DNA of 64,000 bases. Origin: Cyanobium sp. Aljojuca 7A6 (lineage in GTDB: Bacteria; Cyanobacteriota; Cyanobacteriia; PCC-6307; Cyanobiaceae). Shown one piece after another: positions 16,740-26,000 of the stretch. A program made the position numbers and the translations under genes. How positions within the stretch are numbered: the first letter of the stretch is position 1; every line of letters begins with the position of its first letter. Under the pieces are notes generated by a model. It was not told the origin of the DNA, ran no database searches, and saw only the letters and a program-made list of their open reading frames with translations. The stretch covers positions 186,001-250,000 of the forward strand of contig NZ_JAGQCY010000002.1 of NCBI RefSeq assembly GCF_024346455.1, read 5' to 3'.

Positions 16740-17822
16740 TCAGAGCTGATCGAGGGCCAGGCGCAGGGGCCCGGCGGCTCCGGCGGTGGCCAGGACCACC
16801 AGCTCCAGTCCATCGGCGTTCTGCTCGCCGGGGTCAGCGGCGGCCTCATCGCCTGGGGGGGAAGACGCGCGCTCCTCGTACCAGCACTCGAGACGACGGC
16901 CCACCCCCTGGATCTGCAACGGCAGCTTCTTGCCGGCCTGGCGCAACCGGCCCTTGAGTCGCACCACCGGATGGGCGATCAGGAGTTGCTGCAGCTCCGT
17001 TTCCAGGGCGGCCCGCTGCCAGCGCCCGGAGCGACGCAGCAGCAGGGATTCCATCGCCACGTGGGCGTGGTCGTGGTGATCGTGGTCGTGGTCGTGATCG
17101 TCGTGGTGGTGATCGCCCTCCTCCCTGCCAGGCCCATCCAGCACCAGGGATGGATCGAGCTGGCCCCGGGCCATCGGCAGCACCACGGTGCCGGGGCGCA
17201 GGCCCGCAGCCAGGCTGGCCTTCACCTGCTCGAAAGCCTCCGGCTGCAGCCGGTCGGCACGGCTGACCAGCACAAGATCGGCGGCACCGAGCTGATCGGC
17301 GAACAGCTCCTCGATGGCGCTGATGTGGTCGAGGCTGGGATCGGCCTGGCGCTGGGCTTCCACGGCGGCGGCATCACCCACCACATGGCCGGCAGCCAGG
17401 GCTTCGCCGTCCACCACCGTCACCACCCCATGCACACGTGTGCGGCTGCGGATCTCCGGCCAGCCGAAGGCGGCCACCAGGGGTTCGGGCAGGGCCAGGC
17501 CACTGGTTTCCACCACGATGCCGTCGAGACGGTCGGCGCGCTCCAGCAGGCGGGTCATGGTGGGCAGGAACTCGTCCTGCACCGTGCAGCAGAGGCAGCC
17601 ATTGGCGAGTTCCACCAGGCGGCCCTCGAGCTCATCGTCCGGACAGAAGCCGCAGGCGGCGATCAGGTCGCCGTCGATACCCACCTCGCCGAACTCATTG
17701 ACCAGCACGGCCAGGCGAAGACCGCTCTCCAGCAGCAGGTGGCGCAGCAGGGTGGTCTTACCGGCCCCCAGAAATCCGGTCACTACCGTGACCGGAAGAC
17801 GTCTTGAGGGGGTGGCCATCAT
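16740..17822 (-). CDS. CobW/COG0523-type GTPase with histidine-rich metal loop
   Basis: This 360-residue G3E-family GTPase probably acts as a metallochaperone or metal-insertion factor. The P-loop is GFLGAGKTT (about residues 16-24) and the family metal motif GCLCCT has cysteines near 76, 78 and 79. NKxD-type recognition is replaced by SRAD, as in many members. Around residues 235-262 there is a run of Asp and His (DHHHDDHDHDHDHHDHAH) before the C-terminal CobW_C domain, which ends in a GRRLECWYEER block. The ATG pair at 17822/17819 is preferred to an upstream GTG. The substrate metal (zinc, cobalt or iron) cannot be told; no zur box or B12 riboswitch is visible. Confidence 0.85.
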   Translation of the reverse strand: MMATPSRRLPVTVVTGFLGAGKTTLLRHLLLESGLRLAVLVNEFGEVGIDGDLIAACGFCPDDELEGRLVELANGCLCCTVQDEFLPTMTRLLERADRLDGIVVETSGLALPEPLVAAFGWPEIRSRTRVHGVVTVVDGEALAAGHVVGDAAAVEAQRQADPSLDHISAIEELFADQLGAADLVLVSRADRLQPEAFEQVKASLAAGLRPGTVVLPMARGQLDPSLVLDGPGREEGDHHHDDHDHDHDHHDHAHVAMESLLLRRSGRWQRAALETELQQLLIAHPVVRLKGRLRQAGKKLPLQIQGVGRRLECWYEERASSPPGDEAAADPGEQNADGLELVVLATAGAAGPLRLALDQL

Positions 17823-17894
17823 CAGAGAAGAGGCAAAGGCAAGCACCAGAACCTAGGGGAGTTGCGGCCACCCCGATGCAGGGCCAGCGGGGCG

Positions 17895-18431
17895 TCAGCG
17901 GCAGCCAAGGCTTTCGCTGGTCGTCACGCCGGTGACGGGGTGGCGGCCGGACGCGCGGGCACAGAGGGCTTTTTGCTCAGGCATATCGAGCACGGCGTCG
18001 CTGAAATCAGCCCCTTCGATCTGGGCATCCCGAAAGCGGCTCTGCATCAGCATGGCGTTGCGGAACTGGGTCCCGCGCAGGTCAGCACCGTCGAAGCGGG
18101 TGGCGAACGCCACCACGTCCTCAAGATCGGCGCCGCGCAGATCCGCCTGGCGCAGATCGGTGGCATTGAACACGGCCCCACGCAGATCGGCATCCCGCAG
18201 GTCAAAGCCCTCCATGGAGGCCTTGAGGAATTCCTGTTGCTGCAGATTGCGCCCCCGCAGATCCGGATCGAGATCCTGGAAGGAACGCTGGGCCCGCAGC
18301 TCCGGGGCGGTGATCGCCAGCGCCGGTCCCACCGGCAGCGCGGCCCAGAGCATCACCAGGGTCAGAAGGGCACCCAGCAGGCCGCAGGCCCTGCGGGCGA
18401 TCGCGGCAAAGGACTGAAAGCTGGGGGCCAT
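17895..18431 (-). CDS. Secreted pentapeptide-repeat protein, probably lumenal
   Basis: This 178-residue protein has a signal peptide (hydrophobic residues about 15-38, cleavage near GPALA). A right-handed beta-helix of A(D/N)LXX repeats follows (DLRDADLRGAVFNATDLRQADL and further copies to about residue 150). It ends in a short tail with two cysteines (ALCARASG, SLGCR). Lumenal pentapeptide proteins such as TL15/TL17 occur in cyanobacteria and plastids with mostly unknown roles. It is divergent from the Upp-like gene (48 bp between starts). Confidence 0.8.
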   Translation of the reverse strand: MAPSFQSFAAIARRACGLLGALLTLVMLWAALPVGPALAITAPELRAQRSFQDLDPDLRGRNLQQQEFLKASMEGFDLRDADLRGAVFNATDLRQADLRGADLEDVVAFATRFDGADLRGTQFRNAMLMQSRFRDAQIEGADFSDAVLDMPEQKALCARASGRHPVTGVTTSESLGCR

Positions 18432-18479
18432 GCCACACCGGTACGCTGCCGGTTCAAGCTATGGCAGACGCAGCCCGTC

Positions 18480-19145
18480 ATGAGCATGTCCCTGCGGGTG
18501 GTGGTCCCCCCCCATCCCCTGATCGGCCACTGGCTCACCCTGCTGCGTGATGGCGCCACCCCCTCGCCCCTGTTTGCCACGGCGATGGCGGAACTGGGCC
18601 GCTGGCTCACCTATGAATCCCTGCGCGATTGGCTGCCCCATCGCCGGGTGACGGTCGAGACGCCCCTTGGCCGCAGCGAAGGCCAGGTGGTGGATCCGGA
18701 GATCCCCCTGCTGGTGATCCCGGTGCTGCGGGGGGGGCTCGGCCTGTGGCAGGGGGCCCAGACGGTGTTGCCTTCAGCCCAGCTGGCCCACGTGGGCATC
18801 GAGCCCTGCGGGCCTGAGCACCAGCCCCACTGGTTCCTGGATGATCTGCCCGCCACCATCGATCCCCGCAGCGGCGTGCTGGTGTTCCTGCCCTGCCTGG
18901 CCAGCGGATCCATCCTGGTGGCGCTGCTGGACCGGCTCCAGGGTCTTGGTGTGGAAGGCCAGCGGCTACGGGTGATCACTCCCCTGGCGGCCAGCCCCGG
19001 TCTCAAAGTCGTGGGGGAGCGCCACAGCCAGCTCACCATCTACTGCGCTGGCATTGACCCTGAAGTGGACAATCGGCATCGCATCGTGCCCGGCTTCGGG
19101 GAGGTGAGTGAGCGGCTGTATGGGATCGCTTCCGCCACTGCCTAG
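18480..19145 (+). CDS. Uracil phosphoribosyltransferase-like protein with degenerate PRPP loop
   Basis: This 221-residue protein aligns over its whole length with Upp (UMP from uracil and PRPP). It has PHPLIGHWLTLLRD and GRWLTYESLRDWLP at the N-terminus, PVLRGGLGLWQGAQ in the middle and VITPLAASPGLKVVGE towards the C-terminus. The PRPP-binding loop, normally an acidic pair followed by ATGGS, reads VFLPCLASGSILVALL (about residues 135-150) and lacks the acidic residues. Activity as a phosphoribosyltransferase is therefore doubtful. ATG 18480 gives MSMSLRVVVPPHPL. I believe related proteins are annotated as Upp in other picocyanobacteria. Seen: the altered loop; inferred: loss or change of function. 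Confidence 0.8.
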   Translation: MSMSLRVVVPPHPLIGHWLTLLRDGATPSPLFATAMAELGRWLTYESLRDWLPHRRVTVETPLGRSEGQVVDPEIPLLVIPVLRGGLGLWQGAQTVLPSAQLAHVGIEPCGPEHQPHWFLDDLPATIDPRSGVLVFLPCLASGSILVALLDRLQGLGVEGQRLRVITPLAASPGLKVVGERHSQLTIYCAGIDPEVDNRHRIVPGFGEVSERLYGIASATA

Positions 19146-19185
19146 GCTGGGTTCCCCTTCCGAGCTCACTGACGGGTGCAGGTTC

Positions 19186-19470
19186 ATGGCTGATTCCAGG
19201 GAGCAATCGTCCGCCGGTGGGCTCGTGCTGCTGGCGGGAGCCGCCGGTGTGGTGGTGGGAGCTGCAGGCCTGGCGGTCTGGCTGCTGCGCCGCGCCGAAC
19301 GGCGGCACCTTGTCCAGCGCCAGCTGCGGATGCTGCGGCTCTCCCGGTTGGCGGAGGCCAGCGGCGAGCCGCCGGTGGGTCGTGACCAGCTGCATGACCG
19401 CGTCCAGAAACTCAACCAGGCGATTGACGAGGTGCGCCGTCAGCTGGAGCAGCTGCAGCCCCAGCCCTGA
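19186..19470 (+). CDS. Small single-helix membrane protein, unknown
   Basis: This 94-residue protein starts at ATG 19186. One transmembrane helix (about residues 10-34) is followed by a charged, coiled-coil-like helix (AERRHLVQRQLRMLRLSRL and the C-terminal LNQAIDEVRRQLEQLQ). There is no family I recognise. It sits between the Upp-like gene (40 bp after it) and ilvD (48 bp before it), all on the same strand, and could be co-transcribed with them. An earlier in-frame start would overlap the upstream gene and is less likely. Confidence 0.6.
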   Translation: MADSREQSSAGGLVLLAGAAGVVVGAAGLAVWLLRRAERRHLVQRQLRMLRLSRLAEASGEPPVGRDQLHDRVQKLNQAIDEVRRQLEQLQPQP

Positions 19471-19518
19471 GGGCGCAGGCCCCTCGGTAAGTTGCTGCAG
19501 AACCGATCCTCCCCGGCC

Positions 19519-21195
19519 ATGCTGCGCTCCGACGCCATCACCAAGGGCCTCCAACGCTCCCCCAACCGGGCCATGCTCCGGGCCGTGGGATTCGGGGACG
19601 ATGACTTCGGCAAGCCGATCGTGGCGATCGCCAACGCGTACAGCACGATCACGCCCTGCAACATCGGCCTCAACGACCTGGCCCGGCGGGCCGAGCAGGC
19701 CTTCCGCGGCGCTGGAGCGATGCCGCAGATGTTCGGCACCATCACCGTCAGCGATGGCATCTCGATGGGGACCGAGGGGATGAAGTATTCACTCGTATCG
19801 CGCGAGGTGATTGCCGACTCGATCGAGACCGCCTGCAACGCCCAGAGCATGGATGGCCTGCTGGCCATCGGCGGTTGCGACAAGAACATGCCCGGCGCCA
19901 TGCTTGCCATGGCCCGCATGAACATCCCGGCCATCTTCGTGTACGGAGGCACGATCAAACCGGGGAAACTGGGGCCCTGCGATCTCACCGTGGTGAGCGC
20001 CTTTGAGGCGGTGGGGCAGTATTCCGGTGGGCGGATTGGTGAGGCAGAGCTGCTGGCGATCGAAAAGAACGCCTGTCCGGGCGCCGGCAGCTGCGGCGGC
20101 ATGTTCACCGCCAACACGATGAGCTCAGCCTTCGAAGCCTTCGGCCTCAGCCTGCCCTACAGCTCCACGATGGCGGCGGAAGATCCGGAGAAGGCGGACA
20201 GCGCCGCCCGCTCGGCCGAGGTGCTGGTGCAGGCGATCGCGGCTGACATCCGGCCGCGGGATCTGCTCACCCGGGAGGCCTTCGAGAACGCCATCAGCGT
20301 CATCATGGCGGTGGGCGGCTCCACCAATTCGGTGCTGCATCTGCTGGCCATCGCCCGTACGGCCGGTGTGCCTCTCTGCATCGACGATTTCGAGACGATC
20401 CGCCAGCGGGTTCCGGTGATCTGTGATCTCAAGCCCAGCGGACGCTTCGTGACCGTGGATCTGCACCGGGCCGGCGGCATTCCCCAGGTGATGAAGCTGC
20501 TCCTGGATGCCGGGCTGCTGCACGGCGACTGCCGCACCATCGAGGGGCGCACCCTCGCCGAGGTGCTGGCTGCTGTGCCCTCCGAGCCCCCGGCCGATCA
20601 GGAGGTGATCCGGCCCCTCTCCAACCCCCTCTACGCCCAGGGGCACCTGGCGATCCTGCGGGGCAACCTGGCGGAAGAGGGCAGCGTGGCCAAGATCAGC
20701 GGCGTCAAGAATCCGGTGATCACAGGCCCTGCGCGGGTGTTCGAGAGCGAGGAGGCTGCCCTGGCGGCCATCCTCGAGAAGCGCATCAGTGCCGGCGATG
20801 TGGTGGTGATCCGCTACGAGGGTCCCGTGGGCGGCCCTGGCATGCGCGAAATGCTGGCCCCCACCGCGGCGATCATCGGCGAAGGGCTGGGCGATTCGGT
20901 GGCCCTGATCACCGATGGTCGCTTTTCTGGCGGCACCTACGGCATGGTGGTGGGCCACGTGGCCCCGGAAGCCGCCGTGGGCGGCACCATTGCTCTGGTG
21001 CAGGAAGGTGACAGCATCACGGTGGACGCCAAGCAACGCCTGATCCAGCTCAATGTGACGCCCGACGAGCTGGCGCAACGCCGCAGCGCCTGGACGAAGC
21101 CCGAACCCCGCTATCGGACCGGGGTGCTCGGCAAGTACGCCCGCCAGGTGAGCAGCAGCAGCCTGGGGGCGGTGACCGACCAACCCAGCGAATGA
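19519..21195 (+). CDS. ilvD: Dihydroxy-acid dehydratase
   Basis: This 558-residue Fe-S enzyme of branched-chain amino acid synthesis dehydrates dihydroxy-isovalerate and dihydroxy-methylvalerate to the 2-keto acids. The start [19 protein letters not shown] matches the family; a TTG nine codons upstream was not used. Cluster cysteines lie in NTITPC (as ITPCNIGLN), [11 protein letters not shown] and [14 protein letters not shown]. The C-terminal [22 protein letters not shown] block is present. It is the last gene of a plus-strand run. Other ilv genes are not in the window. Confidence 0.97.
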   Translation: MLRSDAITKGLQRSPNRAMLRAVGFGDDDFGKPIVAIANAYSTITPCNIGLNDLARRAEQAFRGAGAMPQMFGTITVSDGISMGTEGMKYSLVSREVIADSIETACNAQSMDGLLAIGGCDKNMPGAMLAMARMNIPAIFVYGGTIKPGKLGPCDLTVVSAFEAVGQYSGGRIGEAELLAIEKNACPGAGSCGGMFTANTMSSAFEAFGLSLPYSSTMAAEDPEKADSAARSAEVLVQAIAADIRPRDLLTREAFENAISVIMAVGGSTNSVLHLLAIARTAGVPLCIDDFETIRQRVPVICDLKPSGRFVTVDLHRAGGIPQVMKLLLDAGLLHGDCRTIEGRTLAEVLAAVPSEPPADQEVIRPLSNPLYAQGHLAILRGNLAEEGSVAKISGVKNPVITGPARVFESEEAALAAILEKRISAGDVVVIRYEGPVGGPGMREMLAPTAAIIGEGLGDSVALITDGRFSGGTYGMVVGHVAPEAAVGGTIALVQEGDSITVDAKQRLIQLNVTPDELAQRRSAWTKPEPRYRTGVLGKYARQVSSSSLGAVTDQPSE

Positions 21196-21280
21196 TCGAC
21201 CGACAGATCGGGTGCCATCAAGCCTCGGTTCAGCCCGGTTTCAGAATCGTGCAACTCGCACAGCCTGATGCAGACCTGCA

Positions 21281-21316
21281 CTGCCGGCGCCGGCAGCGCG
21301 CTGCTGATCACAGCAG
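21281..21316. repeat. Cluster of overlapping palindromes after ilvD
   Basis: Three inverted repeats overlap here. They are a perfect 16-bp palindrome (CTGCCGGCGCCGGCAG, 21281-21296), a 12-bp palindrome (GCAGCGCGCTGC, 21293-21304) and a stem-loop CTGCTG-ATCA-CAGCAG (21301-21316). They lie 85 bp past ilvD and about 80 bp before the ribbon-helix-helix gene. No T-tract follows, so it is not a standard intrinsic terminator. It could be a transcript-end structure or a protein-binding site. Confidence 0.55.
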
Positions 21317-21397
21317 GGTGAATCGCTGTCCAGCCCTTGATTCATCTCTCGTAGGTGAGTCAAGGCTGACATCTTTGGCAGCACTCAGTTCGTGAAA

Positions 21398-21658
21398 ATG
21401 GGCCTAGATCTGTTGGGTAGTAGCGATGAACCCATGCGAAGCCATTCGACACCAGGTCCTTTTCTGCGGCCTGTGAGGGTCACGATCACCATCCCATACA
21501 ACGCCTATCAGGCCCTGATTGAGCGCAGCAACCACCAGGGACGTTCGCTCTCCAATCTTGCTGCCTACTTGCTGGAAACGTCGCTGCAGGCCATCCACCC
21601 CGTGGAGTACAGCCAGAGCCGTACTGAAGCCATCGACGGCTTCCAGCGTCGCGCCTGA
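21398..21658 (+). CDS. Ribbon-helix-helix (CopG-like) DNA-binding protein
   Basis: This protein has about 86 residues. Residues 27-65 read as an RHH domain: a beta strand (RPVRVTITIPYNAYQ) followed by two helices (ALIERSNHQGRSLSNLAAYLLETSL) containing the usual GRSLSNLA turn. Such small cyanobacterial proteins usually bind DNA as dimers, sometimes as antitoxins. No toxin gene is adjacent: the next gene is a convergent AraC regulator 18 bp away. The start is uncertain between GTG 21392, ATG 21398 and ATG 21434; all keep the RHH domain. The target is unknown. Confidence 0.65.
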   Translation: MGLDLLGSSDEPMRSHSTPGPFLRPVRVTITIPYNAYQALIERSNHQGRSLSNLAAYLLETSLQAIHPVEYSQSRTEAIDGFQRRA

Positions 21659-21676
21659 GAGCGTCGCTCCCGGCGG

Positions 21677-22723
21677 CTACTCCGGCCGGGATTCCCGCAG
21701 CAGCTGGGACGGTTTGACGTGAAAGCGCTGCTGAAAATCCACGCTGAATAACCCGAGGGAGCGGTAGCCGCATTCCGTGGCAATGCTCCCCACCGAATCA
21801 CTCGGTTGGGGATTTTCCAGCCGTCTCCTGGCCAGGTCGAGACGATGATTCTTGATCCACTGGCTGGCACTGCAGCCCATCCGTTCGGCGAAGGCATACT
21901 GCAGAGCCCGACGTGAATAATGACTCCTGGACTCCAGGACTGTCAATGTCAGGGGACTACCGAGATTCTGCTTGATGTAGTCGATCAACTCATCAAAGGC
22001 GTCACGCCCCTGCCGCTGGCGATGCCTGAGGCGATCCAGGGAGTTCTCTTCGCGCAGATCCGGCAGAAGCATGGCCGCCATCAACCGATGGATCTGGTCA
22101 TCGATCTGCAGAGAATCAAGCAACCCCCGTCCATACCCGGAGAGTTGTCCGGCCATGTCCATTGTCTGCCTAAGGGCGGACAGGAGCGAAGGGGAGGCCG
22201 GATCCGCGGGCGGGCTCCAGCCGTGTGCCTGGGACAGGATCTCTTCCCAGCCAGCAGGCTGTTGGTGATACCCCCCCATGCTCAGCGCCACATGGAGGAG
22301 CTGTTCATCGGACAGGGTGAAAGCCACAGCAGAGGACAGAGAACTTTCCATCGAACATGGTGCCTTGGCCATCAACAGGCAGCAGCCGATGCCACAACGC
22401 CAGGTGCGGGAGGCCTGCCGCAGGCGCTGCTCGCCTCCGTAGCCAAGCACGGCGATGCGATCGCGGCGATCGCTGAACGTCACTCGCATGGGCTTGGCCG
22501 TCCAGGCGGTGGCCACCATGTTGCCGAGAGGAACATTGGTGCCGCAAAACCACCAGGATGGTGCAGGTTCAAGCGGCAGCAGCGCGATCAGTGGCAACGC
22601 CTCCTGCATGAGCAAGGCGCAGGCCTTTGGATCCTCACTGAATGGAAGCTGGGGTAGGAGGGGATTCGAGAAGCAAGAAGCCTGTTGATGCCGCAGATTG
22701 AGATTTTGGGGCTCTCTACTCAT
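21677..22723 (-). CDS. AraC-family transcriptional regulator
   Basis: This 348-residue regulator has a poorly conserved N-terminal sensing region (residues 1-240) and a C-terminal AraC/XylS DNA-binding domain. The domain reads NLGSPLTLTVLESRSHYSRRALQYAFAERMGCSASQWIK, with the first helix-turn-helix, and then SDSVGSIATECGYRSLGLFSVDFQQRFHVKPSQLLRE, the second helix-turn-helix and signature. I chose ATG 22723 because the Shine-Dalgarno AAGGAGG (22741-22735 on the minus strand) is 11 nt upstream; it overlaps the alternative GTG at 22735. It is divergent from a CheB-CheR-PAS gene, which is its most likely regulatory partner. The inducer is unknown. Confidence 0.88.
   Translation of the reverse strand: MSREPQNLNLRHQQASCFSNPLLPQLPFSEDPKACALLMQEALPLIALLPLEPAPSWWFCGTNVPLGNMVATAWTAKPMRVTFSDRRDRIAVLGYGGEQRLRQASRTWRCGIGCCLLMAKAPCSMESSLSSAVAFTLSDEQLLHVALSMGGYHQQPAGWEEILSQAHGWSPPADPASPSLLSALRQTMDMAGQLSGYGRGLLDSLQIDDQIHRLMAAMLLPDLREENSLDRLRHRQRQGRDAFDELIDYIKQNLGSPLTLTVLESRSHYSRRALQYAFAERMGCSASQWIKNHRLDLARRRLENPQPSDSVGSIATECGYRSLGLFSVDFQQRFHVKPSQLLRESRPE
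22457..22473. repeat. Tandem HIP1 octamers
   Basis: Two copies of the cyanobacterial highly iterated palindrome GCGATCGC stand at 22457-22464 and 22466-22473, one base apart, inside the AraC gene. Single copies occur elsewhere, for example at 10426-10433. HIP1 abundance is a cyanobacterial genome signature. Confidence 0.85.
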
Positions 22724-22955
22724 CGAATGGCCCACCTCCTTGCCGGTTCTTTATAATTTTATCACATTTTATGTCGAAGGCGCCCTTGGGGTTCAAGGCT
22801 GCGCTTTGTCGGCAATCGTCAGTCTCTGCACTTCGATTGACTCGCTGACTGAATCTGAAGCCTATCTTTGTCATCATAACATGCAAGGGAGGTCCGCAGG
22901 GTTCTGCAGGCCAACTCCATTGGACCGAATGGCCTCTTAGCGGATCGAATGGGCC
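22724..22955. promoter_or_regulatory. Repeated CGAATGG(G)CC motif, possible operator
   Basis: The motif CGAATGGCC occurs at 22724-22732, beside the AraC start, and at 22926-22934. A one-base variant, CGAATGGGCC, stands at 22946-22955. The last two are in the same orientation and start 20 bp apart, two helical turns, which is the geometry of AraC-type direct-repeat half-sites. The copy at 22724 is about 200 bp away, so looping is conceivable. That these bind the divergent AraC protein is inference. Confidence 0.4.
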
Positions 22956-23072
22956 AACGGTTCTGGCATGGGAGGCTGCTTCTGATCCGTCGCTGGATCA
23001 ACCCTCGGGCCAGAGGTTGCCCTGCGGTCTGCGGTTAGAGTTCAAAGTTAGCCCTGCACGGCCTATCTGCAG
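22736..23072. other. 337-bp divergent intergenic region, comparatively AT-rich
   Basis: No reading frame here looks coding. The AraC-proximal end is unusually AT-rich for this window and holds the AraC promoter. The middle has the second and third CGAATGG(G)CC copies. The end nearest the CheB-CheR gene shows no clear -10/-35 pair or Shine-Dalgarno sequence before ATG 23073. Confidence 0.6.
22750..22777 (-). promoter_or_regulatory. Sigma70-type promoter for the AraC gene
   Basis: On the minus strand a -35 box TCGACA (22777-22772; one mismatch to TTGACA), a 16-bp spacer and a -10 box TATAAA (22755-22750; one mismatch to TATAAT) are followed by the AAGGAGG ribosome-binding site and ATG 22723. 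The leader would be about 20 nt. It is the best promoter match I found in the window. Confidence 0.6.
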
Positions 23073-26000
23073 ATGCAACAATCCAGTGACGCAGTGCCGT
23101 TGCAGACGCCATCCTCTGACTCCCTTGTCGATGCCTTGCCATCTTCGGGGACAGCTGGAGAAATCGAGAATGATTTCAATGAGACATTGATGCATCTTGT
23201 CGGCATCGGCGCATCAGCAGGAGGGCTGGAGGCACTGCAACTGCTTCTGACCAGCCTCGCCCCCGGTGGCAGCGTGGCCTATGTCGTGGCTCAGCACCTG
23301 GCCCCCGACCACGGCAGCTTGATGGTCGATCTGCTGGCCCGGGTCACGCCGCTGCAGGTGGTCAAGGCGGTGGATGGGGCCGTGTTTCTCCCCGACACCA
23401 TCACCGTGTGTCCACCCAATCACGACATCCGCGTGCAGGGGAACCGGGTGGCCCTGGTGGACCCCGAACCGCGCTTCGGTCCCAGCCCCAGCATCGATCG
23501 CCTGTTCGAATCGATCGCCGATCATTGGGCCGAGCGCGGCGCTGCCGTGGTGTTGTCGGGCACCGGATCCGACGGGGCCCGCGGTCTGCGGGCCGTTCGT
23601 GCCGCCGGCGGCCTCACCATCGCCCAGACCCCCGAGAGCGCCCGCTTCGATGGCATGCCCAGGGCCGCCATCGCCATGGGTGGGGCCGACCTCATCCTCG
23701 ACCCGGTCGCCATCGGTCAGCACCTCTGTGAGCTGATGCGTTCGGGCGACGACTGGGTGGAGCAAAACCTGCCGAAACCGGAGGCCCTGAATGTCAGCAG
23801 CGCCCTGGAGCTGCTCAAGCACAACAGCGGCATCGACTTCAGCCAGTACAAGCACTCCACGCTGCAGCGGCAGCTGTCGCGGCGCATGGCGCTGCGCCAG
23901 ATGGACACCATGGAGCAGTACCTGCAGCTGCTGACGGCCGACCGCAATGAGTCGTCAGCCCTGGTCCAGAACCTGCTGGTCACCGTCACGTCCTTTTTCC
24001 GCGACCCCGAATCCTTCACGGCCCTGGGCGACCTGCTGCGGGCCTATGTGGCCCAGCGCACCCGCCGGGATCGCCTCAGGGTGTGGGTGCCCGGATGTGC
24101 CACCGGCGAAGAGGTGTACTCCATCGGCATGCTGATCAGCGAGGTGCTCGACCATCCCCAGGATCTGAGCCATCACCTCAAGATCTTCGGCACCGATCTC
24201 GACGAGGAAAGCCTGGGCCTGGCGCGCCGGGCCACCTACCCGGCGTCGACCGTCATGGCGATCCCGGAAGCCCTGCGGGAGCGGTTTGTGGTTCGTCACA
24301 ACGGCGAGATGCAGATCAGCGAAGCCCTGCGCAACTGCGTCGTGTTCGCCCGTCACAACGTGGGAATGGACCCTCCCTTCCCGCGGCTGGATCTGATCTG
24401 CAGCCGCAATACCCTCATCTACTTCACCCCGCCCCTGCAGGACCGGGTGCTGGGCCTGTTTCGTTTCGGCCTGCTGCCCTCCGGTCTGCTGTTCCTGGGG
24501 CGGACCGAATCGCTCGGCAGCCGCACCCAGGGCTTCGGTGTGGCCAATGCCGAGCACCGCATCTTCTATCGCACCGCCGAGAACCAGCCCAGCCGCCACT
24601 CCATCTTCACCCAGCCGGCCCAGCGCCCCCCCCAGATGTTCAGCCCGGTGGGCCGCATCTCGATCCTGCGGGAAACCGTGGTGGAGGAGCACGTCGCCAC
24701 CCTGGAAGCCCTGGTGCGCAGCACGTTTCCCCCCTGCGTGGTGCTCGATGAAGCCCACGAACTTGTAGAAGTGATCGGCGATGTCAGCCCCTACTGCCGG
24801 CTGCCGGAGGGCCGGATCTCCAGTGCCGCCACCACCTTTCTGCTGCCGGATCTGCAGGCCGAAGCCCGCGCCCTGCTGCTGATCGTTCGGGCCGATGGCC
24901 AACCGGTGCGCAGCCGGGTGCTGCACCTGCCCGCCTTCGGCCTGCGCCTGCAGCTGGAGGCCCGGCCCCTGGAAGTGAACGAGCGGCTGCTGACGCTGCT
25001 GAGCTTTCTGCCTGAGCCGGCCGATGGACCGGAACCCGCCAGCAGTGGCGAGCCCGTCACCCGGGCACCGGACTTCGACCAGCAGATCGCCAGGCTGGAG
25101 AAGGAGCTGCTCGCCAGCCACGACACCCTGCGGCGCTCGATGGCCGACCTGGAGGGGGCCAACGAAGAACTGGAAGCTTCCGCCGAGGAGCTGCAGGCCT
25201 CCTCCGAGGAACTGCAGTCGTCGAATGAGGAGCTGGAATCCTCCAACGAGGAGCTGCAGGCCACCAACGACGAACTGGGCACCCTCAATCAGCAGCTGCG
25301 GGCCAAGACGGAGGACCTGCAGGAGCTCAGCTCCGATCTCGAGAACATTCAGCGGTCCCTGAACCAGGGGATGGTGATCGTCGACCGGGAGCTGCGGATC
25401 ACCCGCTACACGCCGCTGGCGGTGCGCGTCTTCGCCCTGGTGGAGGGGGACATCGGCCAGCCCCTGCTGGGGATCCCCACCACGGTGGCCCTTCCTGGCC
25501 TGCGGTCGGCCCTGGGGGAGGTGCTGGCCGGCGCCTCCCGGCGCAGCATCGAGGCGGTGAACGAGGAGATCGCCTACCTGGCCCAGGTGCTGCCCTACCA
25601 GGAAAAGGAGGGGCAGCGCCGCGGGGCCATCGTCACACTCACCGACGTGTCGGAACTGCAGGCCCTGCGCATGGCCGCTGAGGCCTCCCTGGATTCCTTC
25701 TCCAGCCTCACCGATGCCCTCGACGAAGCGGTCTGGAAAAGGGACGACACCCTGCACCGCCTCCTCTACGCCAGCAAGCGCATCCTGCCCCTGACGGGCT
25801 GGACCCCGGCCGAGCTGTTCGCCCATTCGGAACTGCTCGATGACGCCATCGATCCGGCCGACCGCGAGCGGGTCTGGGCCAGCCGCAACCTGAGACAGGG
25901 TGGCTGGTCGGTGGAATACCGGATCATCCGCCGCGATGGCCAGCGCCGCTGGGTGAAGGAAAACGCCCGGGTGCTCACTGAAGCCATGGATCGCTACGTG

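Noticed and set aside
21398-22723. RHH protein plus AraC gene as a toxin-antitoxin pair
   Set aside because: They are convergent, the second gene is a full AraC regulator, and no toxin fold is seen.
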